A stretch of DNA of 64,000 nucleotides from Dichomitus squalens LYAD-421 SS1 (lineage: Eukaryota > Basidiomycota > Agaricomycetes > Polyporales > Polyporaceae), in contig NW_006766888.1 in assembly GCF_000275845.1 (NCBI RefSeq), positions 1,301,477 through 1,365,476 of the forward strand. The letters run 5' to 3'. A program made the position numbers and the translations under genes. Of this stretch, positions 20,765 to 34,607 are shown piece after piece (position 1 is the first letter of the stretch; each line of letters starts with the position of its first letter). The notes beneath the pieces are model-generated. The model did no database searches. It was not told the DNA's origin and saw only the letters and a program-made list of their open reading frames with translations.

Positions 20765-23154
20765 ATGCCTGAACAAAGTAACTCAATGGTCGGAAGGATT
20801 CGATTACATGCAACTTATGTCTTCATTGAAAGCACTAGTCTACCGAGGTAAAGTCATCAATCATGACATCGTCAACACCCTCTAATAAGTCTGTCTTCCA
20901 AAACTGTGTGGCTGACTGAAGCTCCTTCGTAGCACGACGGGCACCGCCTCGAATCGTTCTTTGTGAAAGGGTTGTAGAATTTCTGGGCAAGGACAACTTT
21001 CCCATTGCCGACCCTTCAGCGCCCTTTGGCGCGTCTCGGCAAAGGGACAAGTTAGGATCGTCCCGAAAACAGACCTTCGTTCCACGCGAAGGGATTCTGA
21101 GCGCTGCCCGTCGTGTAGCCCGAGCGCCGCGATGGCCAAAATTGGGGAGAGACGCTCTATCCTGAAATGCTTTTCCCTAGGGCGATGCTCGCATCAACTT
21201 TGGATCTAGACCGTGATGACTTCAGCGACTGGCAAGCTCGATATGCTGATGTCGATGATTACTGAAACACGCTAACAAGAGGAGTGAGTGGTGTTGAGAA
21301 GAAGAGAGACTGACTGTTAACAATATTACGACGCGCTGTCCCAGAGGGTAGGTGACGCCTCATGAGAGAGAAGAGATTCGCTCGATTGGCCGCCGAGCGC
21401 AAAGCGTACATGGTCTGAGTTTTGATTTATATACGGGAACCTGGGGGCTAAGGAATGTGAGATGTGCTCGCGATTGAACACAGGTCGGGATTCGGGAGGG
21501 CTCCGCAGGACCGACATACAGTAATGACAGGCTACGGTGGGGGATAGAGACGGGGGAGGGGAGCGGGGAAGATATTCGGGCAAAAGCACGGTCACTTCGA
21601 CTGAGGTAGGGCGCCCCTAGCGTTACAAATGAAAACGGCAACCCTTCACGTAGCCTGATCGTTTGCTACGGCGCATTTCTTTGGCAGGTAGAATGGAAGG
21701 AAATGGACCTAAGGAATCCGGATCTCGTTAGAGTGCGATGTATGGTTTGGCAGCAAACACTCACATCAGGGCTAAAGGTTGACATAGGCCGCGATCCCCT
21801 CGTCACGGTATCTCAGGTTGGTGACGGCATTGTCCTTCTCCGTCGCGTTCGTCGTGTAGAAGTGGTCCGTGACCGACGGGCTGTACATCCTATATAGCGG
21901 CACCGTACCGAACGCCTGCGTCTCGTACACGTAAGCGACGATTCCCTCGTCACGGTATCTCAGGTTGTTGACGGCATTGTCCTTTTCCGTCGCGTTCGTC
22001 GTGTAGAAGTGGTCCGTAACCGAAGGGCTGTAGAGGCGGTAGAGCGGTATGGTAATCGGGGTCTGGTCGGAATGAACCGTCGCTGCGTTGTTTTCTTGAC
22101 GGTAGCCCAGGTTAGTCACCGCATTCTTCATCTCAGTGGCGTTAGTGGTGTAGAAGTGGTCCATAGCGGAGGGGCTGTAAGCACGGAGGAGAGGAAGGGC
22201 AGGAAAGCCAGCAGTGGTGCGACGCTAGTTCGTGTGCATCAGTCTGATAGGACTGAATGGGGTGTACTGCTGCACGTACCTTAAGGTGGAGACGGGCCGC
22301 CTCAGGCTCAGCAAGAGCGGTGACACTGAGGAGGACGGTGGAGATGAAGGTGGCGGTGAGAGTGAACTTCATGGTGACGGTTGAGAACGATTCAGAGGGC
22401 TGTAGTGAGAGTATTGAGTGTACTGGTCTGCGTCAGAAGCCAAAGGCGACGCTCATATAGCTTCCTGGCAAGACCTGTACAGATGCTGCGCCAAGACTCC
22501 GGTCTGTGAGTGGTCCCCGGCGTGAGCGGTTCCTCCGAAGCTCGTCTCTCCATCGAACCTTTGTCTCAAGCCTAGAACGTCTGTGAATTTGTTGACCTAC
22601 TTCATATGTCAAGCTGTGGTCAGTCGTCCAACTACGAAGCTGGAAGAATCACTTGAATCATTAGATTGTAGGAGAGTAGAACTTACCTGAGGAGGACCGG
22701 AGTTGGTTGTGGGACTATGGGACTGTCCATGGATGCGTCGTTCTCGGTTCACCACGCCCATTACTGATTTGAAGTTGGAGCTGGCATTGGACGCATGACA
22801 GGGAAGACGTGGGGAGTCTGCGAGGGTTGACATGTTGACATTTTCCCGCGCCAGGGCTGTAATTTCGGTGTTCATCGACCTGATGAGCAGCTTCGGTGCG
22901 ATCCAATTTGGAGTGCCCTCCGATGAATGAACTACATATACCATATTGGGATGAAGGATCAAACCACTGAGCTTGAAGATATCACTTTGATAGATGTACA
23001 CATGATAATCAAGGCGGAGCGGGACAAGATGATAGACGACGGAAGCAGAGAAGGGCAGAAGGGATACAGAAAAACATGTTCAGAGGCTGAAGCCTGATAG
23101 GGCAGGGCAACACAAGGGCGCGGTCAGAGGTCGATAGGGCATAAGAGCAGAATA
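20765..23154. repeat. Segmental duplication, unit 2 (contains a DUF5648 gene)
   Basis: Second copy of the roughly 2.5-kb unit. Relative to unit 1 it carries an extra stretch of about 220 bp near 20935-21155 (between TCCTTCG and CTCTATC), and lacks the unit-1 stretch near 18440-18560. The unit runs into the N gap at 23155. Confidence 0.8.
21772..22372 (-). CDS. Secreted DUF5648 repeat protein (copy 3)
   Basis: Exons 22372-22280 and 22224-21772 give 181 residues. Exon 1 is two codons longer than in copies 1 and 2 (it ends HLK before GTACGT). Three repeats with DHFYTTNATE cores follow. Repeats 2 and 3 are nearly the same even at DNA level (YRDEGIVAYVYE versus YRDEGIAAYVNL), which suggests recent conversion or slippage within the gene. 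Both Cys seen in copies 1 and 2 are gone: TCDFP has become TTAGFP and QLCGTV has become QAFGTV, so a disulfide present in the others is lost. Secretion expected; function unknown. Confidence 0.88.
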
Positions 23155-23423
23155 NNNNNNNNNNNNNNNNNNNNNNNNNNNNNNNNNNNNNNNNNNNNNN
23201 NNNNNNNNNNNNNNNNNNNNNNNNNNNNNNNNNNNNNNNNNNNNNNNNNNNNNNNNNNNNNNNNNNNNNNNNNNNNNNNNNNNNNNNNNNNNNNNNNNNN
23301 NNNNNNNNNNNNNNNNNNNNNNNNNNNNNNNNNNNNNNNNNNNNNNNNNNNNNNNNNNNNNNNNNNNNNNNNNNNNNNNNNNNNNNNNNNNNNNNNNNNN
23401 NNNNNNNNNNNNNNNNNNNNNNN
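23155..23423. other. Assembly gap of 269 N
   Basis: A run of N interrupts the sequence. The 929 bp to its left starting at 22226 and the 929 bp to its right starting at 23424 appear identical. Confidence 0.99.
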
Positions 23424-23570
23424 TAGTTCGTGTGCATCAGTCTGATAGGACTGAATGGGGTGTACTGCTGCACGTACCTTAAGGTGGAGACGGGCCGCCT
23501 CAGGCTCAGCAAGAGCGGTGACACTGAGGAGGACGGTGGAGATGAAGGTGGCGGTGAGAGTGAACTTCAT
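23424..23570 (-). pseudogene. DUF5648 copy 4, exon 1 only (probable assembly duplicate)
   Basis: Exon 1 (23570-23478, 31 codons: signal peptide ending HLK) and part of the intron are the same as copy 3; exon 2 would lie in the N gap. It may be a real fourth gene whose body is unsequenced, or simply copy 3 assembled twice. The lack of any difference favours the second. Confidence 0.6.
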
Positions 23571-24352
23571 GGTGACGGTTGAGAACGATTCAGAGGGCTG
23601 TAGTGAGAGTATTGAGTGTACTGGTCTGCGTCAGAAGCCAAAGGCGACGCTCATATAGCTTCCTGGCAAGACCTGTACAGATGCTGCGCCAAGACTCCGG
23701 TCTGTGAGTGGTCCCCGGCGTGAGCGGTTCCTCCGAAGCTCGTCTCTCCATCGAACCTTTGTCTCAAGCCTAGAACGTCTGTGAATTTGTTGACCTACTT
23801 CATATGTCAAGCTGTGGTCAGTCGTCCAACTACGAAGCTGGAAGAATCACTTGAATCATTAGATTGTAGGAGAGTAGAACTTACCTGAGGAGGACCGGAG
23901 TTGGTTGTGGGACTATGGGACTGTCCATGGATGCGTCGTTCTCGGTTCACCACGCCCATTACTGATTTGAAGTTGGAGCTGGCATTGGACGCATGACAGG
24001 GAAGACGTGGGGAGTCTGCGAGGGTTGACATGTTGACATTTTCCCGCGCCAGGGCTGTAATTTCGGTGTTCATCGACCTGATGAGCAGCTTCGGTGCGAT
24101 CCAATTTGGAGTGCCCTCCGATGAATGAACTACATATACCATATTGGGATGAAGGATCAAACCACTGAGCTTGAAGATATCACTTTGATAGATGTACACA
24201 TGATAATCAAGGCGGAGCGGGACAAGATGATAGACGACGGAAGCAGAGAAGGGCAGAAGGGATACAGAAAAACATGTTCAGAGGCTGAAGCCTGATAGGG
24301 CAGGGCAACACAAGGGCGCGGTCAGAGGTCGATAGGGCATAAGAGCAGAATA
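23424..24352. repeat. Apparently exact copy of 22226-23154, right of the gap
   Basis: Offset is 1,198 bp and I found no difference between the two stretches, whereas units 1 and 2 differ throughout. The match begins at the intron 3' end of DUF5648 copy 3 and ends where the left copy meets the gap. Overlapping contig ends that were not merged would produce exactly this. Confidence 0.9.
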
Positions 24353-24926
24353 CAAGAAGGACGTGGCCAGAACGTGGTTAGGTTGTGTCCTCATAGCTAC
24401 ACAGTCGTTATTCTACGAGCTTGAGGAATTCTGTTCTCAGTACTTCTCGCCAACAACAGCGAAGCGAAATTTCTGACAGATTGCACTGGCAACCGTCACA
24501 GCCAAGGACTTCAAGACTCCGTCGAAGGTCCCTGATGCAAGGCGCTCATCTGTAACAACCTATGTAGTGGGGAGCGGAGGGGCGAGTTGTGAGGCGAGAG
24601 GTGAGGAGGGGGATACCCCGACCACGACATGACACGTGGCTATCGGGCGCTTCTCCTCATCGCCTCAGGCTTAGGCGGCTTGAGCACGTCAACGTTCACC
24701 CTGCCCTCCCATGATCGTTGGTCGACCATCCTAGGCTCGCTGGCCCCGTCTCTCTGTCTGAACTACACAAAGATTCTGGGCAACATATCTCTCTGTGTTT
24801 GAGCTGCCTTGAATCTGTCTACGGAAGTTAGCCTCCGGAACCCCGGATGAGAGATCTAGTCCAGTCAACCCGCAAGTCAACCAGGATTTGGCCCCTTGCA
24901 AGCCTCCTTCATCTCGTCTTGGCCGG
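24353..24926. other. Intergenic region upstream of the single-exon gene
   Basis: Unique sequence after the duplication ends. It has a G-rich patch (GGGGAGCGGAGGGG, about 24570-24583) and a TC-rich leader before 24927. No gene recognised. Confidence 0.4.
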
Positions 24927-26594
24927 ATGCAGACCTCCAAGGAGCAGCTCTCCGTGCTGTCTCACCCTCTAGTCGAGACGCTGCTGTTTCCGAAGGGCAA
25001 CCTGTCTCCGCCCCAGATCGAACGGTTCAGCTTTGAATGCCAGTCCTTGGGATCTGCTTCTCCAGTTGGCATCAGTGGTCAGTTCCATTCTTATCATGAG
25101 TTGTCCGGCGATAGGGACTCGTCGCCCGATCGGTCGGAGGACGGAGACTCTGAGTTCTCCTCCCGAGGACCAAGCACCCCGACGGCTGACGACTCCCCGT
25201 CTCTCCCACCGGCTTCCCGCCTACTGCTCACGCCACTGAACAAGTCTCCGGACGACTCTTTCTCGTTATTCAATACATCACCCACGCTCGCTTCTGGACC
25301 ACACTCATTAACACTCGACCACTCTCTAAGCCATGACACTCCCTCATACCTGGGGCTCCGCATCGGGGTTCCTCCACATCTTAGGCACTCCTCTGACTCT
25401 ATCATGGACTCTCCAACTAAGCACTATGCCGACCTCAAACCTTTCTCGGCACATACTTCCTTGCCCACGCACATCACTACGCCTGCACAACAGACTACCA
25501 GGGCTGAAGAAGCCCAACCCGCCAAGACTGCGAGGCGCTCCCGGATGTCGGCGAATCGGGGTATCACCGTCCACAAGCTTGCGCTGGAGCTCCCACAGGC
25601 TTGCTCTCCCAGCAACTCTCTTTCGACCTTCATCAATGCTCTGGAGGACGCGTCTCCCGGCTGGTATCAGTCGCTTATGGACAGTGCTCTGCCTCATTCT
25701 GGGTCTTATTCTCCCTTGGCGTCTCCTCAGAGCTCTTCTAGTTTCTCGAAGTCTCTAACTGAGTCCGTCGGCTCTGGCACTTCGCTACCGAAGGATGGAC
25801 TTCCTTGTGACATGCTGGGAGCTATGCGAGAACTGGAAGAACTAGCAACTGCGGTGCGGCACCTACCTATTCCGACGCTGCGGACGGTGGTGGTCGACTG
25901 GGTCGTGAGTCCACTCACGCCGGATGTATCAACTACGCCGGCCTCCGAGCGTAAGCACCTCACCTTGCCGCCTGTCACTTCAACATCGAGTACTCTGATC
26001 AGGCCCGGCGAGCGCAAATCGGCTCCTGCCGTTCGGTCCAAGGAAGTTCTGAGAGAGACCCTTCCATCTGACTACAGGGCCCCATCCGCGTACGCACCCA
26101 GTCCCAACCAGCCGGCTATAGACAACCTTGTCTATCACCCCAAGCTGTCGAAGACGCTTGGATTACGGTCACTCCCGTCTTGGGGCGCATCGGGCACTGC
26201 GGCCCCGCAGACACCTACGCCACAAGGCGGTTTCGACGGCGGTTTGCACTCGCCACAAAGCTACTGGGAAGACTATAGGTCTCCCTCCGGGAAAGACTTG
26301 CCGACCTCCGTGGAAAGACTGCCGGAAAACCACCTTCCATCCAAGACTCCCAAGTCATACAAGATCGCATCGTTCTTCCGTCGGCGCCCGACCGCTGCGG
26401 CCGTAGTCGAAGACTGGCCAGAGTACCGGCGAGATCCTGCTCTACGGGCGACCCATGTTCCAGAATCAGTCCCGCGGGTTCTGCGGTCAGCTCCCGATGG
26501 CCCGGCGAATAAGGGTAGCAGCCGTTCCAGCCCCATCCTGGAGCCTCCACCATCTCTCGGACACCGCCAACTGGACTCGTTCTTGCAGATGTGA
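24927..26594 (+). CDS. Unrecognised, mostly disordered protein, single exon
   Basis: One uninterrupted frame of 555 residues from ATG 24927, unusual among intron-rich neighbours. An in-frame TTG lies 39 nt upstream, but the ATG is the first standard start. Composition is Ser/Pro/Thr-rich with many SP/TP sites. Short ordered-looking segments are near the N-terminus (EQLSVLSHPLVETLLFPKG), at residues about 215-250 (ITVHKLALELPQACSPSNSL, then FINALEDASPGWYQ), about 290-320 (MLGAMRELEELATAVRHLPI followed by TLRTVVVDWV), and a basic C-terminal patch (SYKIASFFRRRP). No signal peptide or membrane segment. I do not recognise the family; it could be a lineage-specific regulator or scaffold. The long open frame and coherent codon use make it a likely real gene. 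Confidence 0.65.
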   Translation: MQTSKEQLSVLSHPLVETLLFPKGNLSPPQIERFSFECQSLGSASPVGISGQFHSYHELSGDRDSSPDRSEDGDSEFSSRGPSTPTADDSPSLPPASRLLLTPLNKSPDDSFSLFNTSPTLASGPHSLTLDHSLSHDTPSYLGLRIGVPPHLRHSSDSIMDSPTKHYADLKPFSAHTSLPTHITTPAQQTTRAEEAQPAKTARRSRMSANRGITVHKLALELPQACSPSNSLSTFINALEDASPGWYQSLMDSALPHSGSYSPLASPQSSSSFSKSLTESVGSGTSLPKDGLPCDMLGAMRELEELATAVRHLPIPTLRTVVVDWVVSPLTPDVSTTPASERKHLTLPPVTSTSSTLIRPGERKSAPAVRSKEVLRETLPSDYRAPSAYAPSPNQPAIDNLVYHPKLSKTLGLRSLPSWGASGTAAPQTPTPQGGFDGGLHSPQSYWEDYRSPSGKDLPTSVERLPENHLPSKTPKSYKIASFFRRRPTAAAVVEDWPEYRRDPALRATHVPESVPRVLRSAPDGPANKGSSRSSPILEPPPSLGHRQLDSFLQM

Positions 26595-26919
26595 TGCGTG
26601 AGATACGTCGGGCATGTGCTTTCTGCGGTTGCTGCAGCTTTGCGACGATGTACGTACCGCGCCTTGTGGTGAACGCGGTTCGAACGTTCATCTCGGACGC
26701 GGTCCTGGACCATGGGATGTAGAATATACAAATATATTGCAGTGCCACATCGATGCTGGATTCGGGGCTCATTCGGAGGCGGCTCACGACGAACTACTGG
26801 GACAACAACACGGTGATAGATATCATGCACAACACGCTCAAACCTCAACAATCCGGAGATGTTCGCAAGCACCTCAGCCAGCATAGACGAAGCCGGCGGA
26901 TGAATGTGGGTATAGAACA
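26595..26919. other. Convergent 3' region
   Basis: 3' ends of the single-exon gene (plus) and the amylase (minus). AT-rich stretch AATATACAAATATATTG at about 26722-26738 may serve polyadenylation. No gene seen. Confidence 0.4.
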
Positions 26920-29544
<2,625 letters not shown>

Positions 29545-29628
29545 GTCAACCGCCTGAGTCGATGAAGAGAAAGACCAGGAGGCGGGACGGCAGGGAAGTT
29601 GTTGCAGGGACGTCGCAAAAGGTCATAG

Positions 29629-29636
29629 CTAATATA
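29629..29636 (-). promoter_or_regulatory. TATA box of the amylase gene
   Basis: On the minus strand CTATATTAGC lies about 88 nt before the ATG at 29544, the only TATA-like element in the near upstream region. Confidence 0.5.
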
Positions 29637-30812
29637 GCTGTCTCATACCACACTATTTTGGGAAAACCACTGTCCAGATCTTTGTACGTCGAGTAAGAAA
29701 TGGAAAATCGGGATCGAGTTGTTTCGCATACGGTTACATCAGGACAGGAAGCATGCGTGGTGCGTCATATGGCGCGTTGCACTGAGCGAGAGCGCCAACG
29801 CCGGTCCCGGTGTCATCGAGAGTTCTCCGAATGGTCGCGCTGAATGAAGACATCAGGGCAGATCAGAATCAGGGCAGACCGATGAGAGCTGCACGGAAGT
29901 GCACGGGATGCTGTTGCGAGGGAGGGATCACCAGGAGACCCGCGAATGCGGATCGTGAATGGTCACCGGACTAGGAAAGTGTCCGGCCCTCAAAAATACT
30001 CTTCGCCTCATATGGCCATGGTAGCATGTGCACACCACACTCCTTTGCCACGGACGCACCTTCAGAATATGCTGCGCCAGTAAGAATCCGATATGCAGCG
30101 CGCTGTTCAATTCTTGCGTGGGTAGTCTTGATGCTGCTCCTCGTGATGAACGGCTCTTGATACGTATGCTGGGCCTACCCTAGCCCAAGCATACGTCCGT
30201 AGCAGAGAAGAGACAATGCGCACCCTGGGTGACTTCACTATCACCGCTTTCACCAGTGGAAATAAGCCCAGTCGAACGATTCTCGTTTGTACAGGATGTT
30301 CGGCACAAGCTCACCAGCTTGGAGGGCTTGACAAGAGTGAGTAACTGTCAGTTTATGGCGGGTTTCATAGTATGATTGCGGGTAAGTCATATGTGGTTCC
30401 CGCTTCGCGATGGCCGGTGCAGGACTCGGAAGTCGAACGCCTTTGTACTGATCTGAGAGTCAATGTTGTATGGTGCTCGACTAGGGCAATCATCAATCAT
30501 AGGAGCTGGATGTGGAAACACTACGAGCGTTGACATTGGGGGTGGGCATTGCGGTGGATAGAGAGTCGATACAGGAGTCGATACGGTAGAACTGCAGACA
30601 GACTGTGCTTAGGCGCTTTTGGCTAGTGCGGGGTGAGCCCATGGGCGCCTGCGGGAAAGTTTCCGTGCCGGCGGGATAGTTGAGCGCGTCCTCCGAGTCT
30701 AGGTGCACATCTTCCCTTTCCTCCCTCGTTCAAGTCGGTCCTCACGCAGGACGCCCTTCTTCTTGCTTCCAGCTTTGTATCTGGCCTACCTGTGCTATTT
30801 GTGTAGACCACC
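29637..30812. other. Divergent intergenic region, amylase and MTR4 promoters
   Basis: About 1.2 kb with no supportable gene. The right end (30710-30800) is CT-rich, typical of a constitutive leader before the MTR4 ATG. An inverted motif (GGGCCTACCCTAGCCC, about 30172-30187) is visible but unassigned. Confidence 0.4.
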
Positions 30813-33800
30813 ATGGAATCCAACGACTTGTTCTCTTTTCTGGACGAAGTTCCCCACAAAGCCGAATCGTCTCATCCCGATGGCGATGTTCCAATGCAAG
30901 AAGAGGCCAAACATCCCAACGGGTCGGTGCCCCAGAAGCGCAAGGCATCAACACCTCCAGCTTTAGAAACCAATGGTGACCGAACCGCGTCGTCCAGTCA
31001 GGAAGCTGGTCCTTCAGAACCTAAGAAGCCGCGTCTGGCTTCCCCCAAACCGGTAGTCGTTGACGAGGTGAAAATTGAGGCAAAACGCGAGGTCGCGGCG
31101 AGCGCGGGCTTGACGGGCGCGGTAGAGGCGGGTTCTCGGCTGGAGCTTCGGCATCAGGTGAGTATATGCGCAAGAAGAATGCAGAAGACCTCCTTCCCCC
31201 ATTCTCAAATGTGTTCTTCGTAGGTGCGGCATCAAGTCGCGGTGCCGCCAGGCTACCCGTACATACCGATATCACAACATGTGCCGCCCGAGAAACCAGC
31301 GCGCGAATACAAGTTCACTTTGGACCCCTTCCAGCAAGTGTCTGTGCATGCCATTCAGCGGAATGAGAGTGTGCTCGTGTCCGCGCACACGAGTGCCGGC
31401 AAAACCGTGGTGGCGGAGTATGCAATCGCTCAGTGTCTACAGCAGAAGCAGCGTGTAATCTACACGAGTCCAATCAAGGCTAGTAACTATAGTCCTGTAC
31501 GAGACCTCAATGAATCATCGTTTTGCTCCATACAGGCCCTGAGTAACCAGAAGTACCGAGAAATGCTCGCAGAGTTCGGAGATGTTGGCCTCATGACCGG
31601 AGACGTGACTATCAACCCGAGCGCGACATGTCTGGTGATGACAACCGAAGTGCGTGCACGTCCACCGGCTATATGCGCGACTTTTTGACGGGTACCATTT
31701 CAGATTCTGCGTTCGATGTTGTATCGCGGCTCTGAAATCATGCGTGAGGTAGCCTGGGTCATCTTCGACGAGATTCACTATATGCGCGACAAGGAGCGTG
31801 GCGTCGTTTGGGAAGAAACCATCATCCTTCTCCCTCATACCGTTCGCTACGTCTTCCTATCAGCCACCATTCCAAACGCAATGCAATTCGCAGAGTGGAT
31901 ATGCAAATCACACGAGCAGCCCTGTCACGTTGTATACACCGACTTCCGACCAACCCCACTGCAGCACTATCTGTTTCCCGCAGGTGGCGAGGGTATCTAC
32001 CTTGTTGTCAACGAGAAGGGAGAGTTCCGGGAGGACAATTTCACGAAGGCGATGGGCATGTTGCAGGAAAGGTCAGGTGAAGACCCCGCAGACCCAAAAT
32101 CGGGCAAGGGCAAAAAGGGCAAGACAAAAAAGGGCGGCGAGAAGAAGGGTAAGTGTCAGCTGCTCTACGGTCGTTTGTCTGCTAACCGGCCGCCGTAGGC
32201 CCTTCGGACATCCAGAAAATTGTGAAGATGATCATGCTCAAGAACTACAACCCCGTCATCGTCTTCGCATTCAGCAAGCGCGAGTGCGAGGCGCTCGCGC
32301 TGACCATGTCCAAATTGGAGTTCAACACCACCGAGGAGCAGGATCTGATAACAAATATCTTCAACAACGCGATGGAGAACCTCTCGCCCGACGACCGCCA
32401 GCTCCCCCAGATTTCGAACCTCCTCCCCCTCCTCAAGCGCGGCATCGGCATCCACCACGGCGGGCTCCTCCCAATCCTCAAAGAGGTTATTGAGATCCTG
32501 TTCCAGGAGGGCTTCATCAAAGTCCTATTTGCGACCGAGACTTTCTCCATCGGCTTGAACATGCCCGCCAAGACCGTCGTGTTCACCGCCGCACGCAAAT
32601 TCGATGGGCACGATTTCCGGAATCTCTCCTCGGGCGAGTACATCCAAATGTCTGGGCGCGCGGGGCGGCGTGGGCTCGACGACCGCGGAGTCGTCATCAT
32701 GATGTGCGACGAGAAGCTCGAGCCGACGGCAGCGAAGGGGATGATCAAGGGCGAGGCGGACAGGCTCGACTCGGCGTTCCACCTCGGGTACAACATGGTG
32801 CTGAACCTGATGAAGGTTGAGGGCATTAGTCCCGAGTTCATGCTTGAGCGGTGTTTTTACCAGTTCCAGCACCAGGCAGAGGTGCCTGTCATCGAAGCTG
32901 GTGCGTGCCTGTTGGCTAGACCCATCTGGGAATGATGTGGTTTGACTTACATACGTCTGCCTATGAACAGAGCTCGAGAAGGAGGAGGAGAAGAAGGCTG
33001 CGATGACAATTCCTGACGAAGAGCTCGTCGCGAGCTACTATGACCTCCGCCAGCAGCTGGACCAGATGGCGTCGGATTTCCGGGAGGTCATCACGCATCC
33101 CAACTACAGCCTTCCGTACCTCCAGCCTGGCCGTCTCATCAAGGTGAAGTATCAGAAGCTCGACTTTGGCTGGGGTGTTATCGTGAACTATCAAAAGCGG
33201 CTACCGCCCAAGGTACGCACAGCAGCTTCTTAGCTTCTCGACGCATTTTGCTGACGTGAAGCACTCTCAGGGGCGTCCTGGACCGAAGCTGGAAGACATC
33301 CCTGCACATGAGCAGTACATCATCGACGTGCTGTTGTACTGCTCGAAAGGGTCCACCGTACCTAAGGACCGGAACACGACCACACCGACTCCCGGCGGCG
33401 TCCAGCCATGTTTGTCGGGCAAGGGCGGAGAGCCACTCGTCGTGCCTGTTCTGCTCTCCACCGTTGACTCGATCAGCCGCCTTCGTCTTTTCCTGCCAAA
33501 AGATTTGCGGCCGGTAGAGCAGCGGAATAACACATGGAAAAGTGTGCTGGAGGTGCAGAGTCGGTTCCCTGATGGGATTCCTCTGCTAGACCCTGTTGCC
33601 GACATGAAGATAACGGACGAGAAATTCAAGGAGCTTGTTCAGGTACTCTGTTATTTGTGCTATCGTTTGTGATGACTTTTGTGTCCTGACGTCACCATCC
33701 TGCCTAGAAAATCGACACCTTGGAGCGCAAGATGTTCTCGAGCCCACTTCACAAGGACCCTCGGCTGCCGGAGCTGTACACCCTCTATGCGCGGAAACAG

Positions 33801-34607
33801 GAGCATCAAACACGCATACGCGAGCTCAAAAAGCGCGTGCAGGCGACTCACGACGTCCTCCAGATGGAGGAGTTGAAGTGTCGCAAACGGGTATTGCGTC
33901 GATTAGGGTTCACGAACGCCTCGGATATTGTTGACATGAAGGGCCGTGTCGCGTGCGAGATCAGTACTGGGGATGAGTTGCTTCTCACCGAGCTCATCTT
34001 CAATGGCGTCTTCAACCCCCTTTCACCCGAGCAGTGCGCGGGTCTTCTCAGCTGCTTCGTCTTCACCGAGAAGGTAAGGAATGCCGACATATATATACTA
34101 ACTTCGCAGTCTGGACAAGGGGGATAGGACGACACTGACATCCACATTTGTCCAATAGAGCGAGCAAGTCACGAAGCTGAAGGAAGAGCTCGCGGCCCCG
34201 CTGCGCGTCATGCAGGAGATTGCGCGGCGAATAGCAAAGGTGTCCAAAGAGTCGAAGCTTCCCATTAACGAGGACGAATACGTGAAGTCATTCAAAGTCG
34301 AGCTCATGGACGCCGTCGTGCAGTGGTGTAGGGGCGCGTCCTTCTCAGATATCTGCAAGGTGCGCATCCTGGATGGACATCTTGCGTTCGTTCTCTTTAC
34401 TGATGAATTCATGGTGGTCTATAGCTTACCGACCAGTTTGAGGGCAGCCTCATCCGTGTATTCCGGCGCCTGCAGGAGCTGATCCGGCAGATGGCGCAGG
34501 CAGCCAAGGTAATCGGAAATCAGGAGCTGCAAGAGAAGTTCGAGAAGGCATCAGAGATGCTCGAGCGACCGAACTCAGTCATCTTCTGTTCATCACTATA
34601 CCTGTAG
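30813..34607 (+). CDS. MTR4: Nuclear exosome RNA helicase Mtr4/Dob1
   Basis: Ten exons (30813-31157, 31224-31478, 31536-31649, 31704-32148, 32199-32900, 32971-33212, 33271-33642, 33708-34073, 34159-34359, 34425-34607) give 1,074 residues, the usual Mtr4 length. It is the 3'-5' ATP-dependent Ski2-like helicase that feeds RNA to the nuclear exosome, including as part of TRAMP. Motifs: Walker A AHTSAGKT, Ia [19 protein letters not shown] box (FDEIHYMRD), SATIPN, then helicase domain 2 with FATETFS and [10 protein letters not shown]. The arch/KOW region (AGRLIK-like PGRLIKVKY) and the typical C-terminus ([32 protein letters not shown]) are all there. A Lys-rich insert ([15 protein letters not shown]) precedes domain 2. 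The N-terminus is acidic with a basic KRKAS patch, likely nuclear import. Intron 31479-31535 must be GC-AG. Confidence 0.96.

Noticed and set aside
26680..26705. GGTTCGAACG, similar to a tRNA B box
   Set aside because: No A box at the right distance and no acceptor-stem pairing; not a tRNA gene.
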